A DNA stretch of 64,000 bases from Bacillus halotolerans (GTDB taxonomy: Bacteria; Bacillota; Bacilli; Bacillales; Bacillaceae). Position numbers and translations under genes: made by a program. Location of the stretch: contig NZ_LPVF01000008.1 of assembly GCF_001517105.1 (NCBI RefSeq), forward strand, positions 806,001-870,000. The letters are read 5' to 3'. Shown one piece after another: positions 38,448 to 50,270 of the stretch. Each line of letters opens with the position of its first letter. Positions within the stretch are counted from its first letter, which is position 1. Under the pieces are notes generated by a model. The model had not been told where the DNA came from. It saw only the letters and a list, made by a program, of their open reading frames with translations, and ran no database searches.

Positions 38448-40073
38448 CTAACCAATCTGGTTTATTTCTGTTAGAAGCTGTTCAATTGAAGAATAACTTT
38501 TATTTTTTATCGCTTTCATAAAAATCTTTACTCTTTCTTTTGGAGACAAATCATTTTCTATACAAAAATCAAGTAAACCTAGTAAAGTTTTCGCATTTAA
38601 TAAAATACCATTAATAGAAAATCCCTGAAGATTTCTTACAGTCAATTTATTGATCTTATCTAAATTCTTGACACCTCTAAATTCATCAGCTGCTGTAACA
38701 TAACCATAAAACATCATATCTTTATTATCATATCCTTTATAATTTGGTATATATTCAGATGCCATATGAGAAGCAAAAGATGCGCTCAAAGTGAACTTTC
38801 CTTTATATCTTTTTGCATCAATTATTCCAAAAAAATCATCATAACTAATTAATAAATCAATTTCAGTTCTTTCATTATTAAGTGCTTTGGGATGCATTGT
38901 TACATTAAATCCAAGAGCTTTAAAGATCTCACCTGTCTTGTCCTCAAATAAGAGATCATTTGTCTCATTTATATAACCTTCAACAAAATCTATATTTAAC
39001 GTTTTATATTCATCTTTCGAGAGAATATCATGAGCGATATTTTTTGAATCACGCGGCGGAAATACTTTACTTAAAACACCTATCAGTTCTTCCTTACTTA
39101 AGGATTTCGGTTCTGGTATACTTTTGAGAACTGATTGTACTTTTTTTTCTGTTTTTTTAATATTTGTAGCAGGTTTTATACCATTAAAACCACTCGCTTT
39201 ATAGCTATGTATATCAAGTCCATTATTCTCAGCCATTCTTTGCAAAGAAATTAGATAACGTTTATTGAAAGGGTATTTAATGTCCAATAAATCCATCTCT
39301 TTATTGAGCTGCTCTCTTTTACTACTTTCAACAATCAGCGCTTTCCCTCTAATATACTCGACCATTCCTGTATATTCACTTATGAGCATAAAAGTATGTG
39401 CAACATCTGAATGTGCTGTATAAAAATTACGTGCCCCTTTATCAGACCTTTCTCTATGATCATACTTTTCAGCTATTAATTGTTTCATCTTTTCTTGTTC
39501 TTCTTTGTCAGCTTCACGGAAACTGATAATTTTATCAATAACTTCTTCTACTTGATCATCTTTTTGAGCGGTCATTACAAAGTAGGTGATTTCTTCTTTT
39601 GTTAGATAATAATTCAGAGTCCCTTGATTTGCAACTTTTACCAGAAATCTAACAGGCCGCAATTGGAAATCCTCACTGAACTTTGGTCTAAAGCCTTTTT
39701 CTAAAAAATATGCATTTGGATATTGAAGAGTAAGTATTTGTTTTCTAATATTTAAGTAAACTTCTCTTTTTTCTAATATAGCTTTTCCTGATTTCGTAAA
39801 TCTAATTTTTCCGTTCTCATCTAGATAACAATAAGCAAAAGTTCTCAGCATTGCCATCCATGTTCTTCCTCCAGAACCGTCAGCACTTACATTTTGCCTT
39901 TTCACTCCTTTATCAGCAAGAACTTGTTCAAACTTTTTATGAACCTCACGATTCCCTGTCCATGTTAACGACAGTTTCTCGGTTGCCTCATAAAGTGCTT
40001 CTATTGCATCTTGATGAAATTTAGGATCCCTTTCAGGCCTTGTTATAAACCATACTAACCTCTCAGAAGCCAC
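38448..40073 (-). CDS. Type II restriction endonuclease, AlwI/BstNBI-like
   Basis: A 541-residue endonuclease. The N-terminal half follows the layout of the AlwI/PleI/N.BstNBI family: the opening VWFITRPERDP, then RTFAYCYLDENGKIRFTKSGKAIL, LQYPNAYF and ITYFVMTAQKDDQVEEVIDKIISFREA. The C-terminal half has the PD-(D/E)XK-like centre EIDLL...FGIIDAKRY (about residues 407-427). The family cuts at a distance from asymmetric sites (type IIS). The start is GTG 40073 after AGAGGT. It is convergent with the methyltransferase, and a small regulator lies just upstream. Confidence 0.85.
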   Translation of the reverse strand: MASERLVWFITRPERDPKFHQDAIEALYEATEKLSLTWTGNREVHKKFEQVLADKGVKRQNVSADGSGGRTWMAMLRTFAYCYLDENGKIRFTKSGKAILEKREVYLNIRKQILTLQYPNAYFLEKGFRPKFSEDFQLRPVRFLVKVANQGTLNYYLTKEEITYFVMTAQKDDQVEEVIDKIISFREADKEEQEKMKQLIAEKYDHRERSDKGARNFYTAHSDVAHTFMLISEYTGMVEYIRGKALIVESSKREQLNKEMDLLDIKYPFNKRYLISLQRMAENNGLDIHSYKASGFNGIKPATNIKKTEKKVQSVLKSIPEPKSLSKEELIGVLSKVFPPRDSKNIAHDILSKDEYKTLNIDFVEGYINETNDLLFEDKTGEIFKALGFNVTMHPKALNNERTEIDLLISYDDFFGIIDAKRYKGKFTLSASFASHMASEYIPNYKGYDNKDMMFYGYVTAADEFRGVKNLDKINKLTVRNLQGFSINGILLNAKTLLGLLDFCIENDLSPKERVKIFMKAIKNKSYSSIEQLLTEINQIG

Positions 40074-40092
40074 TTAACATACCTCTTCTCTC

Positions 40093-40536
40093 TTATAATC
40101 CTTTTATTTTTATATATATCTTTTCTTCTTCAGCACTTATCTTTTTTTTCTTCTTTAATAATTCAAAATAATATATTGTACTTTTTAAAAGACTTTTATT
40201 GTCACTTAAAAAAACAGTTAAATCTGCATCTGCAATATTATTTGTAACTTTAATAATCTCTAAAGCCTCATCATCAATAAATTGTTCCAATGTTATTTCT
40301 TCACTCTTTCTTTCTCTTAATATTTCATTTACAGACTCAAGATACCTTAAAATAGTTGTTAATTTAGGGATCTTCATTTCGTTCAACATTTTGTTAAACG
40401 CATTATCACTTTTTCCAGTTCTAATACTCAACTGCTTTTGTTTAATATCTTCTCGTGATAAAACACTGTTTATATTATCTAAAATTTTCTTTGCTGCAAC
40501 CTTCTCTAAAAATTTTTGAAGAGTTTCTGTACTCAT
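40093..40536 (-). CDS. Small regulatory protein of the restriction-modification system (XRE-like HTH)
   Basis: A 147-residue protein starting at ATG 40536 (MSTETLQKF) after AGAGGTG. Residues about 25-65 (SREDIKQKQLSIRTGKSDNAFNKMLNEMKIPKLTTILRYL) resemble an XRE-type helix-turn-helix, as in controller proteins. The C-terminal half is charged and helical, ending in a Lys-rich segment. It lies 19 bases before the endonuclease gene and probably controls its expression; this is inferred from position. It is not closely similar to the classical 80-residue C proteins. Confidence 0.65.
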   Translation of the reverse strand: MSTETLQKFLEKVAAKKILDNINSVLSREDIKQKQLSIRTGKSDNAFNKMLNEMKIPKLTTILRYLESVNEILRERKSEEITLEQFIDDEALEIIKVTNNIADADLTVFLSDNKSLLKSTIYYFELLKKKKKISAEEEKIYIKIKGL

Positions 40537-40670
40537 ATACACCTCTTTTAAATATTGGGTTTTATACAAAATAATTCATATCATTATCATAATACAATTT
40601 TTTACCTCTTAATATACTCTATAGAGTACTCTTTTCTTCTTCTAATAATTTTTTGATCTTTCAAACAAAA

Positions 40671-40699
40671 TCAAAAGGCCCTTCAAAAGGCCTTTTGAT
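40671..40699 (-). terminator. Terminator of abn2
   Basis: TCAAAAGGCC and GGCCTTTTGA form a 10-bp perfect stem, followed on the minus strand by T-rich sequence, right after the abn2 gene. It lies at the right border of the restriction-modification island. Confidence 0.85.
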
Positions 40700-40713
40700 T
40701 AATAATTTATAGT

Positions 40714-42126
40714 TTATTTATTAACTCCCCAAACAGCCTCACCGCTGCCATTCAATACACTAAACGTCATCACGTTCTTCTCTCTCACCGAATCCCACTG
40801 GCGTAAAAATACTCCATTATATGTCTTGCCGGCTAACGTGATGTCGGCTGTATCATCTCCAGTTTTCTTCCACGTTCCGGTCATTTCCCCGGAAATGGTG
40901 TGGTCTTTGTTGAGCTGAATGTTGATGGTTTTTTTGATGTCGGCTGAGATGTCTTTTCCGTGCTGGATGAGTTTGTATGTTCCTGTGATGTCTTTTTGCT
41001 TTACTTTTTTCAGTGTTTCACCTGCGTATCGATATGGCGCGACAATTGGCCAGCCGTCTTTGTTCATGAACATCTGGTGGACCCTGACTTCGTGTTCTTC
41101 ACCTCTGCCAGGAAAGCGGGTGTGGAAGATTAAATAGGAACGGCCGGTTTTTTCGTCATAATAGGCTGAGTTGTGGCCCGGTGAGACGTATCCGGCTCCT
41201 TTTTCAGTTTCTGTTTCAAATGAATAGCTGCCCATGAGCTTGACGCCGTACGGCTCAATGGAGCGGTCATCGAAGAATGTGCCTTCTTTGCCTTTAACAT
41301 CAATCATTGGACTGCCCTCTGCGTCATAATACGGGCCATCTGGTTTTTTGGAGCGGGCCACACGGATGTTGTAGCCGCCTGTTGCGTCTAGACCGCCATA
41401 TGATAGGTATAAGTAGTAGTAGTTGGTGTCTGGATTGTAGAGGATATATGGGCCTTCGATTCTGCTGTGGTTGCCGCCGAGCAGTTTTTTCCCGTATCCC
41501 TGTCCAGGGAGCGGGAAGCCAGTTTTCGGATTCATTTCAAGTATGAAAATGCCGCCTGAGTATGATCCGTAAACCATCCACAGCTTTCCGTCTTTATCAA
41601 AGAAGGTATGCGGATCGACGACATTCGGATGTTTTGTTGCGTCATACGGTGTTCCGTCATTGCTTGTGCCTTCCATGCCTGATTTCAAAAAGATGCCTTT
41701 GTTTTTATAGGGTCCTTCGATGTTGTCAGCGATGGCCACTCCCATGGCGGATCTTGGTGAGTCACCGCGGCAGGCGTTGTAGTACATATAGTATTTGCCG
41801 TCCGCCAGCTGTGCGACATCAGCCGCCCACAGGGTATCGGATTGTGCCCATTCGAAGGTATCTTTTAATTCTTCATAGACATTGGGAATAAGAGGGTTAT
41901 CATTGCTGACGCTGGTGGTTAGCTGCTGCCATTGCATGAGGTCATTTGTTTTCGCTGAAGCGAGATGAGATCCGAAAACATAAAAGGTGCCATTTGTTTC
42001 AATGATGGAAGGATCATGGACGCTGACTTCTTTAAATACAGGTTTTTGTGCATAGACGGAGTTTGGGAGGGTGAAGGCCATGATAAGAGCTATAAGAAAA
42101 CATACACGGAACAATCGGTTGAACAT
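40714..42126 (-). CDS. abn2: Secreted endo-alpha-1,5-arabinanase (GH43)
   Basis: A 470-residue exported enzyme (YxiA/Abn2) that cleaves arabinan side chains of pectin. A Sec signal peptide ends near VYAQ. The GH43 five-blade propeller follows, with the catalytic base Asp in SVHDPSI, the supporting Asp in VDPHTF and the Glu in RIEGPY. The C-terminal 100 residues form the Abn2-specific beta-barrel domain. A cre-like site lies 33-46 bases upstream. The partner yxiM may remove acetyl groups from the same polymer. Confidence 0.93.
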   Translation of the reverse strand: MFNRLFRVCFLIALIMAFTLPNSVYAQKPVFKEVSVHDPSIIETNGTFYVFGSHLASAKTNDLMQWQQLTTSVSNDNPLIPNVYEELKDTFEWAQSDTLWAADVAQLADGKYYMYYNACRGDSPRSAMGVAIADNIEGPYKNKGIFLKSGMEGTSNDGTPYDATKHPNVVDPHTFFDKDGKLWMVYGSYSGGIFILEMNPKTGFPLPGQGYGKKLLGGNHSRIEGPYILYNPDTNYYYLYLSYGGLDATGGYNIRVARSKKPDGPYYDAEGSPMIDVKGKEGTFFDDRSIEPYGVKLMGSYSFETETEKGAGYVSPGHNSAYYDEKTGRSYLIFHTRFPGRGEEHEVRVHQMFMNKDGWPIVAPYRYAGETLKKVKQKDITGTYKLIQHGKDISADIKKTINIQLNKDHTISGEMTGTWKKTGDDTADITLAGKTYNGVFLRQWDSVREKNVMTFSVLNGSGEAVWGVNK

Positions 42127-42158
42127 CTAAACAATTCGCCTCTCTTTTTTATTGAATT

Positions 42159-42172
42159 TTTAAGCGTTTACA
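42159..42172 (-). promoter_or_regulatory. cre-like site upstream of abn2
   Basis: TGTAAACGCTTAAA on the minus strand matches the cre core with two mismatches at the end. It lies within the leader of abn2; catabolite repression of arabinan use is plausible. Confidence 0.5.
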
Positions 42173-42674
42173 TTCTTCTATGAAGAAACCCCAGCCTATT
42201 AAAACAGCCGAATGTTTTCATATTCAAACAGATAGGTGATTTCTCACTGTTCTCTTACATTGTCTGGCTGTTTGCGCAGAACTGCTGCTTGCATATCCTC
42301 TCCTTCATACATAGTTCAACTCTTTTGCTGTTTCTCCTTCTTTCATCACTCTGTTTTTCATTTGCGTACATGTAATTTTTGTAAAGTCGTCGACTGTGAT
42401 ACAGCCATTTCGTTGTCGGCGTTTTTTAAGATGATGCCTGACTGCTCGTCAACACCGGAGTCATTTGGCTTGGCGGTGCTGAGGAAGTCATTCGGCTGGC
42501 TCTTGAGAAAATGCTTTGCGAAAAATACGACTTAGTAAACGCATATTGAGAGTAAGACAGCGGCGCTTTCCTCCTGTCCGGATATCGTGTGCAATCGCTG
42601 AAAAAACCCGTCCTGCTTTCTGCGTCACGATATCACAATACCAATCTAACTTGTTAAAGACTGTAAAAAACCTT
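42173..42674. other. Non-coding interval between abn2 and hutP
   Basis: No complete gene is seen. A plus-strand open segment at 42442-42549 (LLVNTGVIWLGGAEEVIRL...DLVNAY) looks like a piece of a protein but has no start or ribosome binding site. The interval also carries the promoter for abn2 on the minus strand. Confidence 0.45.
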
Positions 42675-42703
42675 TTGACTTCTATTGCTGAAACAATTAA
42701 TAT
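42675..42703 (+). promoter_or_regulatory. Sigma-A-type promoter of the hut operon
   Basis: TTGACT (42675-42680) and TAATAT (42698-42703) are 17 bases apart, 48 bases before the hutP start. In B. subtilis CodY binds here in amino-acid-rich conditions. Confidence 0.75.
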
Positions 42704-42751
42704 AATACTCAGTTAATAGTTATCAGAATTTTTAGGAATTGAGTGATTCAT

Positions 42752-43198
42752 ATGACACTGCACAAAGAGCGCCGGATCGGCCGGCTGTCTGTTCTTCTGC
42801 TGCTTCATGAGGCGGAAGAGAGTACACAGGTCGAGGAGCTGGAGCGAGATGGATGGAAAGTCTGTCTTGGCAAGGTAGGATCAATGGACGCGCATAAAGT
42901 AGTAGCCGCAATTGAAACCGCTTCCAAAAAGAGCGGGGTCATTCAATCTGAGGGTTACCGTGAGTCACATGCGCTTTATCATGCGACGATGGAGGCTTTG
43001 CATGGCGTGACCAGAGGTGAAATGCTGCTTGGATCACTGCTTCGGACGGTTGGTCTGAGGTTCGCCGTTTTGAGGGGAAATCCTTATGAAAGTGAAGCGG
43101 AAGGCGATTGGATTGCTGTCTCGCTTTACGGAACAATCGGGGCGCCGATTAAAGGACTTGAGCATGAAACATTCGGCGTTGGAATTAATCACATATGA
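42752..43198 (+). CDS. hutP: Antiterminator HutP
   Basis: A 148-residue RNA-binding antiterminator of the histidine operon. With L-histidine and Mg2+ it binds UAG triplets in the leader RNA and prevents the terminator between hutP and hutH. The sequence is almost identical to HutP of B. subtilis, including GESEAEGDW-like and HETFGVGINHI end regions. I chose ATG 42752 (MTLHKERR), as in 168; an upstream GTG would add three residues. A cre lies inside the gene. Confidence 0.95.
   Translation: MTLHKERRIGRLSVLLLLHEAEESTQVEELERDGWKVCLGKVGSMDAHKVVAAIETASKKSGVIQSEGYRESHALYHATMEALHGVTRGEMLLGSLLRTVGLRFAVLRGNPYESEAEGDWIAVSLYGTIGAPIKGLEHETFGVGINHI
42913..42926 (+). promoter_or_regulatory. cre within hutP
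   Basis: TGAAACCGCTTCCA lies about 160 bases into the hutP gene and equals the downstream hut operator for CcpA described in B. subtilis, where it mediates roadblock-type catabolite repression. Confidence 0.85.
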
Positions 43199-43207
43199 AA
43201 CAGCCCA

Positions 43208-43268
43208 TAGATCTTAGACGATAGGGGGCTATGCGTGAAATCAGGTTTTCACAGCATAGCCCCTTTTT
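43208..43268 (+). promoter_or_regulatory. HutP-binding triplets and hut attenuator
   Basis: Three TAG triplets at 43208, 43215 and 43222, each spaced by four bases, form the first HutP site (UAG-N4-UAG-N4-UAG). They directly precede a terminator: GGGGCTATGC (43225-43234) pairs with GCATAGCCCC (43254-43263), with an inner GTGAAA/TTTTCAC stem, then five T. Histidine-bound HutP opens the structure and allows hutH-to-hutM transcription. Confidence 0.92.
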
Positions 43269-43310
43269 GTATGGGCGCTTTACCAAAGTAAAGACAAAGG
43301 AGTTGGGCTT

Positions 43311-44837
43311 ATGGTGACATTAGACGGTTCTTCATTGACAACAGCCGACGTCGCGCGAGTGCTGTTTGATTTTGAAGAGACAGCGGCTTCCGAAGAAAGT
43401 ATGGAGCGTGTGAAAAAAAGCAGAGCGGCAGTGGAGCGCATTGTTCACGAAGAAAAGACAATATACGGCATTACCACCGGATTTGGCAAATTCAGTGATG
43501 TCCTGATTCAGAAGGAAGACTCGGCGGCGCTGCAGCTGAATTTAATTCTTTCTCATGCCTGCGGAGTCGGAGATCCTTTTCCTGAGTGTGTTTCCAGGGC
43601 AATGCTGCTTTTGCGCGCCAATGCGCTGTTAAAAGGGTTTTCCGGTGTGCGTGCTGAGCTGATTGAGCAATTGCTTGCTTTTTTAAATAAACGTGTCCAT
43701 CCTGTCATTCCCCAGCAGGGATCACTTGGTGCAAGCGGAGATCTGGCGCCGCTCTCCCATCTGGCGCTTGCACTGATCGGGCAAGGAGAAGTCTTTTTTG
43801 AGGGGGAGAGAATGCCGGCAATGACGGGCTTGAAAAAAGCCGGTATTCAGCCGGTAACACTGACATCCAAGGAAGGGCTTGCCTTGATTAATGGGACTCA
43901 GGCCATGACTGCTATGGGTGTGGTCGCATACATTGAAGCGGAAAAACTAGCCTATCAAACAGAGCGCATTGCCAGCTTAACGATTGAAGGGCTCCGCGGG
44001 ATTATCGATGCGTTTGACGAGGATATTCACTCCGCACGCGGTTATCAGGAGCAGATCGATGTCGCAGAACGAATCCGTTTTTATCTATCTGACAGCAGCC
44101 TGACGACCTCTCAAGGAGAACTGCGGGTCCAGGATGCCTATTCATTGCGCTGTATTCCGCAAGTGCACGGTGCGACCTGGCAGACGTTAGGCTACGTGAA
44201 GGAAAAATTAGAGATTGAGATGAATGCAGCTACGGACAATCCTCTTATTTTCAATGATGGTGACAAAGTCATTTCTGGCGGAAACTTTCACGGGCAGCCG
44301 ATCGCCTTTGCCATGGATTTTCTGAAAATTGCAATATCAGAGCTTGCGAATATCGCAGAGCGCAGGATCGAACGACTTGTGAATCCGCAGCTGAATGACC
44401 TGCCGCCGTTCCTAAGCCCTCATCCCGGTCTGCAATCCGGTGCAATGATCATGCAGTACGCCGCGGCCTCACTCGTTTCTGAAAATAAAACACTGGCCCA
44501 TCCTGCAAGTGTGGATTCCATTCCGTCATCCGCCAACCAAGAGGACCATGTCAGCATGGGAACCATCGCTGCGCGTCATGCTTATCTGGTAATCGCGAAT
44601 ACGAGAAGAGTGATTGCGATTGAAGCGATTTGCGCATTGCAGGCTGTTGAATACAGGGGCATAGAACATGCAGCATCCTACACCAAACAGCTTTTTCAAG
44701 AAATGAGAAAAGTCGTGCCGTCTATTCAGCAGGACCGCGTTTTTTCCTATGACATCGAACGCTTGACTGCCTGGCTGAAGAAGGAATCTTTATTACCATA
44801 TCAACAGAACGAAGAATTGAGGGGGATGAACATATGA
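43311..44837 (+). CDS. hutH: Histidine ammonia-lyase
   Basis: A 508-residue lyase which eliminates ammonia from L-histidine to give urocanate, the first step of degradation. The Ala-Ser-Gly triad that forms the MIO cofactor is at residues 141-143 ([14 protein letters not shown]). The later QEDHVSMG segment contributes to the active site. The start follows GGAG at normal spacing, and the end overlaps hutU by 4 bases. Transcription depends on HutP antitermination. Confidence 0.97.
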   Translation: MVTLDGSSLTTADVARVLFDFEETAASEESMERVKKSRAAVERIVHEEKTIYGITTGFGKFSDVLIQKEDSAALQLNLILSHACGVGDPFPECVSRAMLLLRANALLKGFSGVRAELIEQLLAFLNKRVHPVIPQQGSLGASGDLAPLSHLALALIGQGEVFFEGERMPAMTGLKKAGIQPVTLTSKEGLALINGTQAMTAMGVVAYIEAEKLAYQTERIASLTIEGLRGIIDAFDEDIHSARGYQEQIDVAERIRFYLSDSSLTTSQGELRVQDAYSLRCIPQVHGATWQTLGYVKEKLEIEMNAATDNPLIFNDGDKVISGGNFHGQPIAFAMDFLKIAISELANIAERRIERLVNPQLNDLPPFLSPHPGLQSGAMIMQYAAASLVSENKTLAHPASVDSIPSSANQEDHVSMGTIAARHAYLVIANTRRVIAIEAICALQAVEYRGIEHAASYTKQLFQEMRKVVPSIQQDRVFSYDIERLTAWLKKESLLPYQQNEELRGMNI

Positions 44838-46492
44838 CTGATGTAAAAAAATCAATCCGTGCCAACCGGGGGACAGAGCTTGAATGCTTAGGGTGGGAAC
44901 AAGAGGCGGTGCTTCGGATGCTTCGCAACAACCTTGATCCGGAAGTCGCCGAGAAGCCGGAGGACCTCATCGTATACGGCGGGATTGGCAAAGCCGCTCG
45001 GGATTGGGATGCGTTTCGCGCCATTGAGCATTCTCTGAAAACACTAAAACATGATGAGACATTGCTCGTGCAATCCGGAAAGCCCGTCGGCATGTTCCGT
45101 ACGCACCCGCAGGCACCGCGCGTGCTTTTAGCAAACTCTGTTCTTGTTCCAAAGTGGGCGAACTGGGAGCATTTCCACGAGCTTGAGAAAAAAGGGTTAA
45201 TGATGTACGGGCAAATGACAGCTGGCAGCTGGATTTACATTGGCTCACAAGGCATTTTGCAAGGAACGTATGAAACCTTCGCTGAGCTCGCGAGACAGCA
45301 TTTCGGAGGAACGTTAAAAGGGACATTGACGCTGACAGCCGGTCTCGGCGGAATGGGAGGCGCCCAGCCGCTGTCTGTCACGATGAATGACGGAGTTGTG
45401 ATTGCCGTCGAGGTTGATGAAAAACGAATCGACAAACGAATTGAAACGAAATACTGTGACCGTAAAACAGCGTCGATTGAGGAAGCCTTAGCGTGGGCTG
45501 AAGAGGCAAAGCTGGCAGGAAAACCTCTCTCCATCGCTCTTCTCGGAAACGCGGCAGAGGTTCATCATACCCTTCTGAACCGCGGCGTCACCATTGATAT
45601 CGTCACCGATCAAACGTCTGCCCATGACCCATTAATCGGTTATGTTCCCGAGGGCTATTCACTTGATGAAGCCGATCGCTTGCGCCAAGACAATCCAGAC
45701 CTTTATGTGCGCCTTGCGAAACAAAGCATGAAAAAACATGTGGAAGCCATGCTGGCCTTTCAACAAAAGGGCTCAGTTGTATTTGACTACGGCAACAATA
45801 TCCGGCAAGTTGCTAAAGATGAAGGCCTGGAGAATGCCTTCGATTTTCCGGGATTTGTCCCTGCTTACATCCGTCCCTTATTCTGTGAAGGAAAAGGACC
45901 ATTCCGCTGGGCGGCACTTTCCGGTGATCCGGCAGATATTTACCGTACGGATGCGTTATTAAAAGAACTGTTCCCGGCAAACAAGGCCCTTCACCGCTGG
46001 ATCGATATGGCACAGGAAAAAGTCACGTTCCAAGGCTTGCCGTCCCGCATTTGCTGGCTTGGATATGGAGAACGAAAAAAGATGGGCCTTGCCATTAACG
46101 AATTGGTCCGAAACGGGGAGCTAAAAGCGCCTGTCGTGATTGGGAGAGATCATTTGGACTGCGGGTCTGTCGCCTCTCCAAACCGGGAAACTGAAGCGAT
46201 GATAGACGGAAGTGACGCTGTCGGCGATTGGGCTGTGCTCAATGCGCTTGTCAACACGGCGGCAGGTGCGAGCTGGGTTTCCTTCCACCATGGCGGCGGC
46301 GTCGGAATGGGCTATTCCCTGCATGCCGGTATGGTCGCAGTTGCCGATGGAAGTGAGCTGGCTGACGAACGGCTCGCCAGGGTCTTAACGAGCGATCCGG
46401 GGATGGGCATTATCCGCCATGCGGATGCGGGTTATGAACGTGCCGTTGAAGTAGCGAAGAAGCAGGACATTATCGTGCCGATGCAAAAATAA
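44834..46492 (+). CDS. hutU: Urocanate hydratase
   Basis: A 552-residue NAD-dependent hydratase converting urocanate to 4-imidazolone-5-propanoate. Characteristic stretches are [17 protein letters not shown] (about 76-92), the NAD-binding [14 protein letters not shown] (about 165) and [11 protein letters not shown] with the active-site Cys (around 408). The start overlaps hutH by 4 bases. Confidence 0.97.
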   Translation: MTDVKKSIRANRGTELECLGWEQEAVLRMLRNNLDPEVAEKPEDLIVYGGIGKAARDWDAFRAIEHSLKTLKHDETLLVQSGKPVGMFRTHPQAPRVLLANSVLVPKWANWEHFHELEKKGLMMYGQMTAGSWIYIGSQGILQGTYETFAELARQHFGGTLKGTLTLTAGLGGMGGAQPLSVTMNDGVVIAVEVDEKRIDKRIETKYCDRKTASIEEALAWAEEAKLAGKPLSIALLGNAAEVHHTLLNRGVTIDIVTDQTSAHDPLIGYVPEGYSLDEADRLRQDNPDLYVRLAKQSMKKHVEAMLAFQQKGSVVFDYGNNIRQVAKDEGLENAFDFPGFVPAYIRPLFCEGKGPFRWAALSGDPADIYRTDALLKELFPANKALHRWIDMAQEKVTFQGLPSRICWLGYGERKKMGLAINELVRNGELKAPVVIGRDHLDCGSVASPNRETEAMIDGSDAVGDWAVLNALVNTAAGASWVSFHHGGGVGMGYSLHAGMVAVADGSELADERLARVLTSDPGMGIIRHADAGYERAVEVAKKQDIIVPMQK

Positions 46493-48722
<2,230 letters not shown>

Positions 48723-48798
48723 TCTTCCGGTCAGGTTGTATTTTGGTTACAAGAAACTCATCTGCCTGATAAACGGCAGCTAAAAGGAGGACGAAACG

Positions 48799-50226
48799 GT
48801 GGGTCTTCAGGAAAAAAGCGGCCATCAGCTAAAACGGACAATGAAAAGCAGGCACTTATTTATGATTTCATTGGGAGGCGTCATCGGAACGGGACTTTTC
48901 CTCAGTACGGGCTATACGCTCAGCCAAGCCGGTCCCGGCGGTACGATACTCGCTTATGTAATCGGCGGATTGATGATGTACCTCGTCATGCAATGTCTCG
49001 GTGAATTGTCGGTCGCCATGCCGGTGACCGGTTCCTTTCAAAAATACGCCACAACATTCATCGGGCCATCTACCGGTTTTATGGTCGGCATCATGTACTG
49101 GGTGAATTGGGTGGTGACGGTAGGATCTGAGTTTACCGCATCCGGTATTCTCATGCAGCGCTGGTTTCCTGACAGCAGCGTATGGATGTGGAGTGCGATT
49201 TTTGCAGCTCTCCTTTTCGTATGCAACGCATTTTCAGTCAAATTATTTGCGGAAACTGAATTTTGGTTTTCGAGCGTGAAGATTGTCACCATCATTTTAT
49301 TTATCATTTTAGGAGGCGCCGCCATGTTTGGCTTGATCTCTTTAAACGGGACGGCTGATGCCCCTATGTTTTCAAATTTCACAGGTCATGGAGGATTGTT
49401 TCCGAACGGCTTCCTCGCCGTATTTATCGCCATGATATCTGTGAGTTTTGCCTTTTCCGGAACAGAATTAATCGGAGTCACAGCAGGAGAATCCGCAAAT
49501 CCTCAAAAGGATATTCCGCGTTCTATCCGCAATGTCGCATGGAGGACAGTCATTTTTTTCATCGGTGCCGTCTTCGTATTATCCGGACTGATTTCATGGA
49601 AAGAAGCAGGTGTAATTGAAAGCCCCTTTGTAGCAGTATTTGCAGAAATCGGAATCCCTTACGCCGCAGATATTATGAATTTTGTTATATTAACAGCCTT
49701 GCTGTCCGTTGCCAATTCAGGCCTATATGCCTCAACCCGTATGCTGTGGTCGTTAGCAAATGAAAACATGATCAGCTCTCGCTTTAAAAAAGTCACATCT
49801 AAAGGCATTCCGCTAAATGCCTTAATCATCAGTATGGCTGTATCTTGTTTATCTCTCGTTTCCAGCATTGTGGCGCCTGGAACTGTTTATGTGGTGATGG
49901 TAGCGATTGCTGGATTTGCAGGGGTCGTGGTCTGGATGAGCATTGCCTTGTCCCAACTCTTGTTTCGAAAGAGATTTCTGAAAAAAGGGGGGAATGTAAA
50001 AGATCTGACATTTCGCACACCGCTTTATCCTCTTATGCCGATAGCCGCTCTTTTATTATGTTCTGCTTCTTGTATCGGTCTTGCTTTTGATCCCAATCAA
50101 AGAATCGCTCTCTTCTGCGGAATTCCTTGTATCATCCTATGCTATCTCATCTACTATTTCAGAAGAAATCTTACGAAAGCAAAAAAAATCGGACAAGAGG
50201 AATATCCTATTGATCACATCCTTTAA
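48799..50226 (+). CDS. hutM: Histidine permease, APC family
   Basis: A 475-residue amino-acid permease with 12 membrane segments. The first segment carries the APC hallmark [14 protein letters not shown] (about 27-40), and a central [19 protein letters not shown] (about 215-233) is typical of the AAT subfamily. It is the last gene of the hut operon and imports histidine. The start is GTG 48799 after AAAGGAGG. Confidence 0.94.
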   Translation: MGLQEKSGHQLKRTMKSRHLFMISLGGVIGTGLFLSTGYTLSQAGPGGTILAYVIGGLMMYLVMQCLGELSVAMPVTGSFQKYATTFIGPSTGFMVGIMYWVNWVVTVGSEFTASGILMQRWFPDSSVWMWSAIFAALLFVCNAFSVKLFAETEFWFSSVKIVTIILFIILGGAAMFGLISLNGTADAPMFSNFTGHGGLFPNGFLAVFIAMISVSFAFSGTELIGVTAGESANPQKDIPRSIRNVAWRTVIFFIGAVFVLSGLISWKEAGVIESPFVAVFAEIGIPYAADIMNFVILTALLSVANSGLYASTRMLWSLANENMISSRFKKVTSKGIPLNALIISMAVSCLSLVSSIVAPGTVYVVMVAIAGFAGVVVWMSIALSQLLFRKRFLKKGGNVKDLTFRTPLYPLMPIAALLLCSASCIGLAFDPNQRIALFCGIPCIILCYLIYYFRRNLTKAKKIGQEEYPIDHIL

Positions 50227-50232
50227 TCAAAA

Positions 50233-50270
50233 CAGCACACCCCACTCAGGATGGGATGTGCTTTATTTTT
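50233..50270. terminator. Terminator between hutM and pdp
   Basis: AGCACACCCCA and ATGGGATGTGCT form a mostly paired stem, followed by TTTATTTTT on the plus strand. It ends the hut operon and may also serve the convergent pdp gene. Confidence 0.8.

Noticed and set aside
36400-40660. A prophage or transposon origin for the restriction-modification island.
   Set aside because: No integrase, transposase, phage gene, tRNA target or terminal repeat is visible in or next to the island.
43208-43224. The spaced TAG triplets could be read as a degenerate direct repeat.
   Set aside because: Their spacing of four bases and position right before the hut terminator identify them as the known HutP binding site.
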